Source: Agelas oroides
Lineage: Eukaryota; Porifera; Demospongiae; Agelasida; Agelasidae
Length of the DNA: 64,000 bases
Assembly: GCA_949130485.1 (NCBI GenBank)
Contig: OX422194.1
Span: 5,468,699 to 5,532,698, forward strand
Direction of reading: 5' to 3'
Made by a program: the position numbers and the translations under genes. Below are positions 19,845 to 29,212 of this stretch, piece by piece. Below the pieces are notes generated by a model. That model did not search any database, was not told the origin of the DNA, and saw only the letters and a list, made by a program, of their open reading frames with translations. Position 1 is the first letter of the stretch. Each line of letters begins with the position of its first letter.

Positions 19845-20593
19845 ATGACAGATCAGACGGATGATTGGGGTCAGTACCTTGATGCAGAAGAAGCGGAAGG
19901 GGGTAATAGATTACCAGTTCAAAGAAGGGAACTGCGACGCAACATGAAGCAAAAGACACGGAAGGGGAGCAAGCATGAGGACCGGTGGCTAGGACCATAC
20001 ACAATAGTTGAACTATCGAAAACAACCTGCCGTTTGACAAATGGACTTGGCAAGATCCTTAAGACCCGAATTAACCTCAGCCAACTGAAACCTTATCTCA
20101 GTCCCCTTGACCAGAAGCACATTGAATCCGAGGATGGACTAGCTGACCAATCAGGAGATGATGATGTGGTCAGGATGAGTCAGCCAATCCAACTGAGGGT
20201 ACAGCTGAGAAAGAGCCAAGCCAGCCAGATGAGGCAACAGCTAAGACAGAGCCAAGCCAGCCAGATGAGGCAACAGCTGAGACAGAGCCAAGCCAGCCAG
20301 ACGAGAAAACAGCTGAGACAGAGACAGGTGAGGCAACAGCTGAGACAGAGCTGCCTGATTCAACTGCACCAGATACAAAAGAGAAGGAAATGCCCCCATG
20401 AAAGCGTCCCTGCTCATCAGCATCTAAAAGAGATGCTAAAAAAACGACGAAAGAATGTCACCAGCAACAACAGTTCCAATGACCCATATGATGTCGAGAC
20501 ACACATTTCCAAGCAGAAGGTGACACGATGGTGGAAAAAAAGTCTAGGCCTGAGTGTAACCGACAAGAAGATACTGAATTACCATCACAAATG
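19845..20593 (+). pseudogene. Integrase C-terminal (SH3-like) region and start of a Ulp1-like domain
   Basis: KHEDRWLGPYTIVELSKTTC and INLSQLKPYLSP match the small barrel at the end of gypsy/Ginger integrases. A linker made of three 36-bp tandem units (about 20210-20320) follows. In the +1 frame it reads as acidic TAETEPSQPDEA, in the ORF frame as Arg/Gln-rich, so compensating frameshifts are likely. The ORF frame resumes with RWWKKSLGLSVTDKKIL and KWL, resembling the entry to a Ulp1/C48 protease domain in invertebrate transposon proteins. Homology ends at about 20593 where outer-element sequence resumes. Confidence 0.6.
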
Positions 20594-21757
20594 GCTCGTA
20601 CTGGGGGCTAGACCTTGGATATAGTAGTTTTGAACAGACTCGCCCAGTCTACCGAGGTCCAGTCCGGTCTTGACGTGACCAGCACCTGAAGTAGCGGCGC
20701 CGAGAGGGGTGTTGGCACTGGGTGGGCCTGCAGAAAGTGAGAAAGTATGCTGAGTTGCTCCGAGATAAGGCGTCAGCGAGGTCGTTATGGACGCCCGGTA
20801 AGTGTTCGCTCGTAATATTGAAGTCGCTGAGCATGCTTTCTATCAGGCTGAGACAGCGTAGCAAGTGCATTACATCAGGATCTCTGCTTTGACGGCTGTT
20901 GATAATATGCACGACTGCCATGTTGTCACACAGGGCTCGGATTGTCTTGCCTGCCCACCTGTGGCCCCAAGTGCTTGCCGCAATTACTATTGGAATTAAT
21001 TCCTTGATAGTGATATGCCATGACTCCGAAGTAGAATTCCACTGGAGCTGGAACCAGTCATGTTCGTGGAAGGCTCCACACCCCCAACGCCCTGACGCGC
21101 GTCGGAGGTGATGAGGCCGTCAGGCGTGCCTTTGTGGAATGGCGCTAGGATAGAGACTCCGTTCCATGAGGACATAAACTGACACCACCATTCCAGATCT
21201 GAGCGAAAGGCTCTATTTAGGCGGAGTCTATCATCCATCCGGTTTCTCACCGTGGAGAGGTCGATCATGCGGCGAATGAACGAGCGACCAGGCCGGACGA
21301 CCTTGGCCGCGTGTTGCAAGGAGCCGATTAGAGATAGAAGTTCACGCTTGGTGCAACACTTCCGACCTCTCCAAGTGAAATGACAATCTCTTAACTGAGC
21401 CAGCCGTTCTTGAGGAAGGCGAAGTTGCATCAGCGTTGTGTCGATCTCTATGCCGAGAACGATAAGGCAGGAAGCGGGTCCTTCACATTTATCAGGCTCA
21501 GGTGCACCTACGTCAGCAAAGGTTTGCAAAAGGGTGGCTAGACCCTGAGCGCAACTGCCAGAGTTGGCATATGAAGTCGTCAACGTAGTGGAACACAAGC
21601 TCCACCCCCTTTTGTCTAGTTCTCCACTCAATCGCGTCTCCAATTGCGGAGAATATCGGCGGGGCAGAGCGCAGACCAAATGGAAGCACTTTGTCGAGAT
21701 AGAGTTGACCCTCCTAGGAGCAGTCTGTCCTCCGGGTGGACTGGTACAGCCGTCCGG
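20594..21757 (-). pseudogene. Outer YR retrotransposon: RT C-terminal half, RNase H and linker
   Basis: Read down the - strand, about 21745-21590 gives VPVHPEDRLLLG, QLYLDKVLPFGLRSAPPIFS and the catalytic box FHYVDDFI. A frameshift near 21570 leads into the main frame (21560-20996): LGIEIDTTLMQLRLPQERL, CTKRELLSLIGSLQHAAKVV, GRSFIRRMIDL and SDLEWWCQF, the RT thumb and RNase H start. Positions 20921-20649 hold the RNase H end (MAVVHIINSRQSRDPDVMHL, LPGVHNDLADALSR). The linker to the recombinase (RPDW, then GLAPSTSHL) ends at about 20594. It is colinear with the YR piece (17235-18153) and the gag/RT piece (23882-25760). Confidence 0.8.
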
Positions 21758-21826
21758 TAGAGGCGAGAAATGGTGCTTAAAAATGGAGATCATTGCACGT
21801 CTCCGCAGTCTATTGACTTTGCAGTG

Positions 21827-21991
21827 ATGGAAGTGAAGGAATATGACGAGATCTACAACGTGGTGGCAGACCAGAACTATCCAGATGGTATCACCAAGAA
21901 CCAGAAAGATGCTTTGCGCAACAAGGCCAAAAAGTTCGCGATTCGAGATGGTCTATTATATTACTGTGACAAGAAGCGTGGAGAAAGGCAG
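21827..21991 (+). CDS. Integrase N-terminal exon (second, divergent family)
   Basis: ATG at 21827 gives 55 codons to a donor-like GGCAG|GTGGGT. It reads MEVKEYDEIYNVVADQNYP, TKNQKDALRNKAKKFAI and DGLLYYCDKK. The layout matches 18382-18500 but the residues differ widely, so two related families are represented. The rest of this integrase (finger, DDE core) is missing: Ulp1-like sequence follows within 40 bp. Confidence 0.6.
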
Positions 21992-22028
21992 GTGGGTGAT
22001 GTGTGTTTGTGTGTGACCCACATATCCA

Positions 22029-22325
22029 GGTATACGCATTCCAAATCTTCCACAGCAACAGGGTGTTGCAGACTGTGGAGTATATATGCTGTTGCATATG
22101 CTTTCCATGCAGCAAGAGGGGACAGTTTGGAAGATATCGAGTTTGAACAAGACAAAATGCGGCAGCACTTAGCTAGATGTTTAACTAAGCAAAAGCTGAC
22201 TCCTTTTCCACACTCACAAAGGCGTGCTCGTGTTCCACCGTACCCATGGTTTCCATACTGGCCAGGAAATAGAAGTGTTCTGCACCTGCGAAATGCCAGA
22301 ATGCCTCGACAACATGATACAATGA
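22029..22325 (+). pseudogene. Ulp1 (C48-type cysteine protease)-like C-terminus
   Basis: Two frames must be combined. First comes GVADCG (the catalytic Cys region, expected as Q-x-G-x-x-D-C-G-x-x-x) at about 22060-22080. After a short TATATAT slip follow AVAYAFHAARGDSLEDI, FEQDKMRQHLARCLTKQKL and FPHSQRRARV. A second shift reaches VFCTCEMPECLDNMIQ and TGA at 22323. The order DCG, MR-x-HL and C-x-C-x-M-P is one I recognise from Ulp1-like proteins of invertebrate transposons. At least two indels make it non-functional. Confidence 0.55.
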
Positions 22326-22445
22326 ATGAATGAATAAATGAATCTTTTTAAGTCTCGTCCCTAGGACAGCAGGCCACCTTTGGCCCATGAGACTAGAACA
22401 CAGTACACAACAAACACTGAAAATTATCACAACACAGAAGTAACA

Positions 22446-23276
22446 CTATGGTGTCTCTGATTTTAGCCGTGAACGAGTTCGTCTAGCAATTGGTGTAGGG
22501 AACTGACATTTTCCTTTCCTTATGGAGAACTGGGGACCATTTTCATTCTGAAAGTACACAATTTTCTTGCATCTCTCCATTTCTTTTACACCTAGCTCCT
22601 TTCCATAGTTAGTCACAACAATTGGCACCCATTCTTTCACTCCATTCTTTTCAAAGCTTACACCTGTTGTATCATCTTTGGCCTCATACACAATATTGTG
22701 TGATCCTTGCAGTACCTCACCAAGGGAGCGGTCATCTTCATGCTCAGGGTCACCTGACTGATACAGTTCATCACCTCCTTTAAAACCTGCATCCTCTGGG
22801 CTCCTGTCTGCATCCTTTCGGTCATCACTGGATTGAGACGGTTGGGGTGCACTAATTGGAGCTGCCGGAGATTCCTGACTTCTTCCAATAACAGCAGTGG
22901 CGTACTCTTGCCTTTCCTGGCTGCTTTTCTTTTCCAGAAAGTTTTTCAGCCGCTGTTTACTTCTTCTCCAGCTAGAAGGCGAGCGTTTCTTTTTGATATG
23001 TGCTCGAGGTCCGAGGTGCGATATTGAGGTCGCCGGTTGAGGTGGAAATTCCGACCGAATTGGTGCGTCGACCACTTCTGGCTTCCAGAGCAGCTTCACA
23101 CTAGTTATTTCTCCGTTGTCCCAGACACTCCAAGACAGCTTCTTTCCAGAAGTGAGCGCTTCGGAAATCACAACTCGCAGCACTTCTGGTAGGGCGTCCA
23201 TCTTGGTGCACGTGCATATCAATGTGATGGTTGTGAGGAATGGACTGAAAACTCCACCTCCAGATACTGAGGCCAT
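22446..23276 (-). CDS. 276-codon uncharacterised transposon-associated ORF
   Basis: This is the longest uninterrupted ORF of the window: ATG at 23276, stop at 22446, no introns. The N-terminal ~95 residues contain VVISEALTSGKKLSWSVWDN and SVKLLWKPE. A basic helix follows (KKKRSPSSWRRSKQRLKNFL), then a Ser/Asp/Glu-rich linker, then EWVPIVVTNYGKELGVKEM, and a basic tail RRTRSRLK. I recall similar proteins near invertebrate transposons but cannot assign a function, and gag-like or adaptor roles are only guesses. It runs opposite to the Ulp1-like fragment. That it has remained open while its neighbours decayed makes it notable. Confidence 0.55.
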   Translation of the reverse strand: MASVSGGGVFSPFLTTITLICTCTKMDALPEVLRVVISEALTSGKKLSWSVWDNGEITSVKLLWKPEVVDAPIRSEFPPQPATSISHLGPRAHIKKKRSPSSWRRSKQRLKNFLEKKSSQERQEYATAVIGRSQESPAAPISAPQPSQSSDDRKDADRSPEDAGFKGGDELYQSGDPEHEDDRSLGEVLQGSHNIVYEAKDDTTGVSFEKNGVKEWVPIVVTNYGKELGVKEMERCKKIVYFQNENGPQFSIRKGKCQFPTPIARRTRSRLKSETP

Positions 23277-23381
23277 ACCAAATTGATTTCATGTTTCACG
23301 GATCCGGCCGGGTCTTTTTTTTGAAAATTGAAAAAAAAAAGTAAAAATGCAATTAATATGTACACGTAATCCAGTACTCAC

Positions 23382-23454
23382 TAGCTTCGTTCTCAGGCCT
23401 TCGCGCGTTCGTCGCTGAACGCGACGAACGCGCGAAGGCCTGGAAACGAGGCTA
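23382..23454. mobile_element. 73-bp foldback element with perfect 9-bp target-site duplication
   Basis: It starts TAGCTTCGTTCTCAGGCCTT and ends AGGCCTGGAAACGAGGCTA. The core CGCGCGTTCGTCGC...GCGACGAACGCGCG is a GC-rich palindrome. AGTACTCAC occurs immediately left (23373-23381) and right (23455-23463). It lies between the 276-codon ORF and the right end of the integrase-bearing segment. Confidence 0.9.
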
Positions 23455-23759
23455 AGTACTCACAACGTGGCAAGGATGGAGGATGGCAAGCAGTTTTGTG
23501 TGGCTGAGCGTATCTAATTAAATTCATGAGAAGTTTCGTCATTTTTATTTTTATTTTTTTGCCTGCCTACCGGGTCATGTTTCTGACCTAAGCAATCCGT
23601 GAAACATAAAATCAATTTGGTATGGCCTGATTCATGGCACTGTAGTACATCATGTAAAGTGTAGGACTCATATATAAATTTCGCTAACATAGTATAACAA
23701 CATGAAAGTGATTTACCCCTGTTCGTATTTATGTAATGACAATGCTGCTTTTGTTTTTG

Positions 23760-23880
23760 TGAGCGATCGTATTTCCTGGCTGCGATGATATTTCCTAGGA
23801 AAAAGTTACGCTCGGCGATAAAATTTCCTATGAAATATTATCGCAGCGATAGTATTTCCGAGCGATCAAATTTCCTGTAA
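23760..23880. repeat. GCGAT/TTTCCT iterated sub-terminal region
   Basis: Alternating GCGATNNNATTTCCT-like units run in both orientations up to the TGTAACA terminus. The opposite-type region after the other terminus (18154-18290) has a similar style with GTTCCCC units but different sequence. It may be transposase-binding sub-terminal repeats. Confidence 0.5.
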
Positions 23881-23881
23881 C

Positions 23882-24202
23882 ACCGGTACCATACGGTAGG
23901 CCTCTTTTATGTCAGCTTTGGCTAGCAGGGAACCCCTACCAAGCTGAAGGACTGCACGGGCAACATCGTCCACCGAGATATACGACAACGAGCATAACTC
24001 CTTACTGATGAAGTCATTTACGCTATGGCCTTCCGGCGCCGATAGGTCGACAATAAGCCGCCATTTGCCGGGTTTGTGCTTTTTGGGGATAACCCCGAAG
24101 GGGCTGGTATGGAACCATGGGAGAACAGACGGATCTGGAATGTGCACCATGCGGCCCTGTTCCAGTTCCTTGGCTATGTAGGCGTCGACTACTGCGGAGT
24201 TC
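23882..24202 (-). pseudogene. Outer YR retrotransposon: RT N-terminal half
   Basis: Read down from 24202, it gives AYIAKELEQGRMVHIPD, FGVIPKKHKPGKWRLIVDLS (fingers), SVNDFISKELCSLSYISVDD and KADIKEAYRMVP (palm motif A). The frame stops where GGTGTTACAGG begins. The continuation VPVHPEDRLLLG is at about 21745. Confidence 0.85.
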
Positions 24203-24204
24203 TG

Positions 24205-24310
24205 GGATGATGATGATGATTATTGATTATACCCCCAAAAGGGAATGCATAAGCATACAGCCATAAACATAAAGGACAGAACAGAACACAAAAACAGATA
24301 GCATGTTGCG
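24205..24310. repeat. ~100-bp insertion between gag-linker and RT
   Basis: Coding similarity stops at KARKRN (about 24312) and resumes at QNSAVVDAYIAKE (about 24202). The intervening segment begins with a GATGATGAT run and ATTATTGATTATAC, resembling a small retroposed tail. No target duplication was identified. Confidence 0.45.
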
Positions 24311-24660
24311 TTTGCGCGCTTTCAGATTGCAGCGATCATAACTGAAGCCCACCCGGAAACCAGACTGAATACCGCTGAGGATATACTCAGCAAACTGCGT
24401 GTCGGGATGGCTTTTGAGCAGCGTTTGCCAACTCTTTAACTGGAGTGGGGATGTGATGGTCCACAACTCCTTGGGCAGTCGAGGAGGCTCCAGAGGAGTA
24501 AGTGCACTCATGGCTAGCAACTGCGGACTGTAAGGGTAGGGGCATTGCAAGCAATCTGCTGTAGATGAGCTGGAGGCTGTGGCAAAAGGGGGGGAAGGGG
24601 GGGGGGGGGGGGGGGGGTGGACCAAAGGGCATAGGTCAGTTACACCTCCCAGCCCCACTC
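24311..24660 (-). pseudogene. Outer YR retrotransposon: polyprotein segment upstream of RT
   Basis: On the - strand it reads MSALTPLEPPRLPKELW, AEYILSGIQSGFRVGFSYD and NLKARKRNM, a conserved pre-RT segment of YR-element polyproteins. A G tract (24582-24617) and Pro-rich low complexity separate it from gag, and tract length is unreliable in most assemblies. Confidence 0.65.
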
Positions 24661-24816
24661 ACTGTGCAATCTATCTATAGATACATCAGAAGGGGAGGGT
24701 GGGACTGATATTGGAAATTACTGATGTCATGATTTGTATGGTCAAACAGCAGAGTATACATCAGAAACACAGTACTTCACTAGGCTCAAGCCGTTCATGG
24801 GAGGTGCCTTCATGAG

Positions 24817-25760
24817 TCAAGTGCTAGAGTTGGCTGTTTTCTGCACTGGAGCTACCGAGGGGTGCTTCCTGCTGCACTGGGATGCAGGGTGTGGCCCACC
24901 GCACACACTGCATGCGTGAACGTACTTGCACTTGGCCCCAAAATGGCAGTCTCCTCCAAACCTGTTGTATTTTCTGCAGACCTCTGTACTTTTGGCAACA
25001 TGGGCCTGTGGAGGGGCAGGCTTTGTGCGTTTGGGTTGAGGCGGTTTCAGTGGACAGGTGTCAGTGTTGTGGTCCAGTGAGTGGCAGGACCTGCACCAAG
25101 CTTCCTCACTCCGGGCCTGACCCATAAAACACTGGGCATATAAGCTGGGATCGATGCGTGCCCACTCTCTTGTCCCATTGTCTGCTGCTTCTAAACGGAA
25201 ATTCTGGTCGTATACGACCCAGGATGGCCATTTGTATCGGTGGCTTGCCCTTACAATCTGGCACATGTAGCCCAGCATATCGTTCAAGCGTTCTGGAGAC
25301 TGTGAGCAGACGACGGATACATATATGGCAAAGCATTGTATCCACGTAGCAATGTCTGGTATCAGACGCTTTTGCTGAAGCAAGTCCTGCGCTTGAACAA
25401 TAATCACACTCCCGTCAGGAGCTGGCAGTGATTTAACCTTGCCCCTTGCTGGCGGCAGCTCAGCAAAATCAATGTACTCACCTGCCAGTATACGTGCTGC
25501 CACTTTTTTAGAGACCGAGGGCAGCCCATGGCCAAGGGATAAGGGAGGGGTACTTGCAGGTTCTACAGCGGCTGGGTGAAGCTTGCCTTCTGAAGTGAGA
25601 TTGCTCAGGAGCTGGCTGATAGATGGAAGGCAGGGCTGGGGATTGGGATTGGATTGAATGAGAGGTGGTGGTGTGGGCAGAGTTTGGAGAGAGTGGGGGA
25701 GGCTAGTTGCTGGTGGGAGCTGGCCAATGTGAGGGCCTGCATGGGTAAGTGAAGGAAAAA
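24817..25760 (-). CDS. Outer YR retrotransposon: gag-like nucleocapsid protein
   Basis: The open frame from 25503 to 24817 extends upstream without a stop through a Pro-rich stretch (QLLSNLTSEGKLHPAAVEP) to about 25740. A possible 51-bp intron (GTATGC...CCATGCAG) there may join an upstream Gln/His-rich segment at 25919-25790. It includes IPDIATWIQCFAIYVSVV, ERLNDMLGYMCQIVRAS and a C-x2-C-x4-H-x4-C cluster (CRSCHSLDHNTDTC). A Cys/His array CRKYNRFGGDCHFGAKCKY and HACSVCGGPHPASQC follows, typical of nucleic-acid binding in YR-element Gag proteins. It is the best preserved part of the outer element. Confidence 0.75.
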
Positions 25761-26146
25761 ACTAGTGTAATTAATCCGATGGCATACTTGTTTTGAGTGC
25801 TGTTTTGGTGCTCCTGGGTAAAGGGCTCTTTGATGCACATGGTTTTGTTGGTAAGCACTACGTCGCATCTGCTGCTGCCCCCCAGGAGTGTGTGCGTTAG
25901 GGGAGGCATGAGTGATCATGAGGGATGGGAGTGAATGTCACTCCCCTGATCTCTGCTCTGGCTATGCATTACTGCGGATGTTGAGATTGGCAGGCCTCTG
26001 CTGCTGGACCTGATTTTGTGTCATGAGTGTGAGGGAAATTGGCATGGTAAGAGGGTATGGGAAGGGGGTGGGGGCTGAGCGCGAAGCCTCATTTACTGAG
26101 AGACAGTGCATGGCAAGAATGGCCATGGCGTGGTGAGGTAAACCTC

Positions 26147-26197
26147 AGCGGGTGGCCTCCACTGCTGGCCCTTACTATGTCTAGTGTGTGTGAGTGT

Positions 26198-26228
<31 letters not shown>

Positions 26229-26690
26229 GGGCACCCAAGCATGGCCTTTGCAGCTGACCAGTATGACTGTGAATGGCATGGCATGGTGAATTAAGACTTA
26301 AGACTTGAGAGTGGGCTCTGTTGATGGCCCTGCTTGCTATGTCATATGATGAGACAAGTCAGACATGGCCTCCGCTGCTGGCTGATATGAAAAATGAATG
26401 ACTTGGCTTTATGAGTTAAAAGAAAATTGTGGGTGGCCTCTGCTGCTGGCCCTGCTTGCTATGTCATGTCATGAAGCATGATTGGTATGGCCTCCGCTGC
26501 TGGCCGACATGAATGTGAGTGACTCAGCTTGGTGAGTTAACAGGAATTGTGAGTGGCCTCTGCTGTGGCCCCTGCTTTCTATGTCCTGAGACGGAGCATA
26601 TCCAGCATGGCCCCTGTTACTGACCAACATGAATGAGATTGACTTGAGTTAAAAGGAATTGTGAGTGACCTCTGCTAATTTTCCTAATGT
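26147..26690. repeat. ~120-bp tandem repeat upstream of gag
   Basis: Units start near 26148, 26310, 26431 and 26551 with GGTGGCCTCTGCTGCTGGCC, followed by CTTGCTATGTCAT and a second GGCCTCCGCTGCTGGCC half-unit. The first unit is expanded by a TG run (26186-26211) and a G run (about 26212-26231). Placement at the 5' side of the outer element suggests terminal or leader sub-repeats. Confidence 0.75.
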
Positions 26691-26893
26691 ACACACAAAA
26701 AAAAACACACCAACAACAAGGAACAACAATTCAGACAGACCTATCCCAGGTGCACAACTAATACTTCATGCTGATGACATGCCTGGTAATCTCGCCACGC
26801 CATGCTGAATAGCTACACAGACAATCTTGAAACACTACACCGTGAAATAACCAGCTGCCAAATAGCCTGGTTTGTTTAAACAACGTCTTGCCC

Positions 26894-26971
26894 TAGTCAC
26901 GTTCCCAGGCTCTCCCCTCGCCCCGACGAAAAATTTCGTCGGGGCGAGGGGAGAGCATGGAAACAAGGCTA
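26894..26971. mobile_element. 78-bp foldback element with perfect 9-bp target-site duplication
   Basis: The left end is TAGTCACGTTCCCAGGCTC and the right end GCATGGAAACAAGGCTA. The core CTCTCCCCTCGCCCCGACGA is followed by its complement around AAATTT. GTCTTGCCC occurs at 26885-26893 and 26972-26980. The core is unrelated to that at 23382-23454. Confidence 0.9.
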
Positions 26972-26981
26972 GTCTTGCCCT

Positions 26982-27419
26982 CGTACAGTAGATACTTACG
27001 CTTCAGCTTTCCCTCCTAGACGTTTCTCGTAACTGCATCTTCACTCATGCACACACACTAAGAACTATCGTCTGGTGCATGCTGAGTGGAAATTTTACTT
27101 TTGTCCACACGCACCGCGGCTGTTGCGTTAAATTATTGGGGCGAGCCTGAGTGAATCCCGCATTTATATGTGTTGAACGCAAGTGGTGTCTGCATGTATG
27201 TATGTATGCGTACGTCGTACCATAAAGACACTCGTATTTGTACAGTAGTACATAGTGACTAAGTTGAAAAGGGGCTAGTTGTACATAGTGTATATGGAGG
27301 GGGACATTTTGAGAGAACAATGGTAAGAAGTTCATTGGAAGGGGAAAGGAAAAGGGAGGCAACAACATTAAAGGAATTTGATGCTGAAAGTTGGAGGAAG
27401 GTATATACAGTAAGTGCTA
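26982..27419. other. No gene confirmed
   Basis: An ATG at 27319 opens a short basic frame (MVRSSLEGERKREATTLKEF) ending in a donor-like GGAAG|GTATATAC at about 27400, so a first coding exon of an unknown + strand gene is possible. No downstream exon was found. Confidence 0.3.
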
Positions 27420-27439
27420 TATCTTGGAATAATGTGGGG

Positions 27440-27760
27440 TAGATGTCTTCACCAAGCCCTCAGGACCAGACCATCTTCACCATTTGGACTAACTTGACCA
27501 AGTCCTGGGGCTGCATGGGCTTTCGTCACACTTCCATGTTGTGTGGGTTGGTTTGAGCTTTCTTCACCACGCCCTCAGGACCAGACTGGCTTCATCAGTC
27601 CTGAGGGCTTGGGCTACCTTTACTAAACGCTGTGGAGCGTGGTGCAATATCTGTTGTTATAGAATGGTCATGGTTTATAAGGTTTGGGCTTTCTTCACCA
27701 ACCCCTCAGGACCAGACTGACTGTCTTCACTGTACTTCACCAGTCCTGACGGGTTAAGCT
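27440..27760. repeat. Interspersed ~115-130-bp repeats (TTCACCAMSCCCTCAGGACCAGAC)
   Basis: Three units centred near 27460, 27575 and 27705 share CTTCACCA-x-x-CCCTCAGGACCAGAC, each followed by an imperfect complement (CAGTCCTGAGGG or CAGTCCTGACGGG). Each unit can therefore fold. Confidence 0.7.
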
Positions 27761-27964
27761 GTTTTCAACTTGAAAGGTGCATGATGTAGTATTTGTTTAT
27801 ATGGTTTTATTTGATGTGGGTTGGGGCTTTTATGACTGCAGTGAACAGCCTATAGCTATAACAATCATAGTGGGATATGCAGCGTTATAGCCAGGTAGAA
27901 ACTTATCAGAGTCATGTAATCAGGGTGGTGGAGAACACAGCTGCAGTGGAAGTACAGTGGGTGA

Positions 27965-28060
27965 CTGTGGTGGAGAGGGTGTGTGTGGCTGCAATGATGA
28001 TGTGGTGGTTGTGGTGGAGAGGGTGTGTATGGCTGCAATGATGATGTGGTGTTGTGAAAC
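27965..28060. repeat. ~45-50-bp tandem duplication
   Basis: GGTGGAGAGGGTGTGT followed by GGCTGCAATGATGATGTGGTG appears twice in direct succession. It is low-complexity and G-rich on this strand. Confidence 0.75.
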
Positions 28061-29210
28061 TTACATTATTCCCATTAAGGACCTCAGCTGATCTCAGAAA
28101 CAAACATTCCACTCCTGATACCTGAGTGGTGGAGGCTGTGTACTGACATAAGAACTACATATGCTTGTGTGTGTGGCAACGAGTCTGTTCATGTATAATA
28201 GAGCTAAAGAGTGTATGAAATCCACAGCTGTAGCTGCTGGGAGATAAAGTGGGCCCACAGAACGATGAAGGTGAGAAGGGAGTGTTTGCAGTTGCAAAGA
28301 AGATGGACTATTAAGAGATGCACAAACAAGAATGTGATGGTGAATGACCAGTGACTGGTTTGAAGGGAATAGGTAGCAAGCCGTACTGCCCTTCCTAGAG
28401 ACTCCAGGCACTAAGGTGCAGATTATGATGACCATGCATGTTGGTGACTCCTGTCTGCAGGTTTGGGAACTCACTGGTAGGCACACTTAGACTCATTAGC
28501 CAAAACAAATGTCATTTTCATCATCCCCATAGCCAGCTCTTGAAAGAAACAAACTTTAAACGTCTACCATAATATGCGCTGATACGACTGCTGTGAGCTG
28601 TTGTGCTCCAAAAAAGGCTGGGAAATCATAGCACAGGACTCATTTAGACCCCAGAAAAATTTAAACTGGATGAGGTGTTGTATGCATTTGATCTTTAAAT
28701 GATGTTGCCCGGTGCCACTCCTCCATTGAATTTTGTTGTAAAAAGTGGGCATATCTTGGGGTAAAATATAGGTAACCCAGGCAATATGCATATCGTTCAA
28801 TTGCTCTAAGGCTGGTCTTTAAGCCTGTATTACTAACTTTTTTCGATTGCAAAATTTTGTTTGTTTTTTTTTGTTTTGTTTGGACTCGCTACTGAAGGGT
28901 CCCCATATCACTAGAGTTCTGGGGACCCCCAAGGCCCCATCCATATCACTAGTGTATTAGGGCCCCCCGGGCCCCATATTTCTGGAGATATGGAGCAAGG
29001 AGCGGTACGTTTTTCGCTTCGCGAGCGTTCGAAAAAACAACTACAAGAAAAGGCCTCAATGCTTGTTCTTTGGATCGGGGACCCCTTGGTAGACACTGAC
29101 GTCATTCACGTGATAAAATGGTCCCGCCTTCCCCTCCGTTTTTGCAAAATCTGGACGGTTGCAAGACTACCAAGAGATCACAAGTAAGAGACGGCTCATG
29201 TTACATTAAG
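28061..29210. other. Intergenic, no gene recognised
   Basis: Minus-strand frames at 28094-28486 and 28564-28852 have no domain that I recognise. Positions about 28905-28985 hold two GGGNCCCC-rich units with CCATATCACTAG, a short local repeat. Confidence 0.45.
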
Positions 29211-29212
29211 TT

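Larger units (their letters stand above)
18154..20593 (+). mobile_element. Ginger-like integrase segment (left end present, right end missing)
   Basis: It begins TGTTACAGTGATATG at 18154, fitting the TGTNR terminus known for Ginger DDE transposons, immediately where YR homology stops. It encodes a gypsy-like DDE integrase split by GT-AG introns, plus the start of a Ulp1-like tail. Introns inside the integrase argue for a DNA transposon or host-type gene rather than an LTR element. At 20593 the sequence returns to the outer element in mid-frame, with no visible right terminus. A GTTCCCC-rich cluster follows the left end (18171-18290). Confidence 0.6.
21758..23881 (+). mobile_element. Second integrase/Ulp1-bearing segment (right end present, left end missing)
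   Basis: It separates the RT halves of the outer element. The right end reads CCTGTAACA|CC at 23870-23880, fitting the YNACA terminus that pairs with TGTNR. Inside, on the + strand, are an integrase first exon (21827-21991) and a Ulp1-like C-terminus (about 22029-22325). On the - strand are a 276-codon ORF (22446-23276) and a foldback element (23382-23454). CCGGT occurs at both junctions (21753-21757 and 23881-23885), a candidate 5-bp target duplication, although the left TGTNR terminus is absent. Confidence 0.5.

Noticed and set aside
19845..20624. A single 259-aa host protein with Arg/Gln repeats
   Set aside because: Its N-terminal part is the integrase barrel, the Arg/Gln stretch is probably out of frame, and its last residues read into antisense outer-element sequence.
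24582..24617. Poly-G tract as a regulatory or structural element
   Set aside because: A low-complexity homopolymer inside a dead element whose length is unreliable.
27319..27400. First exon of an unknown gene (MVRSSLEGERK)
   Set aside because: One short frame with a donor-like end and no partner exon. Kept only as a note.
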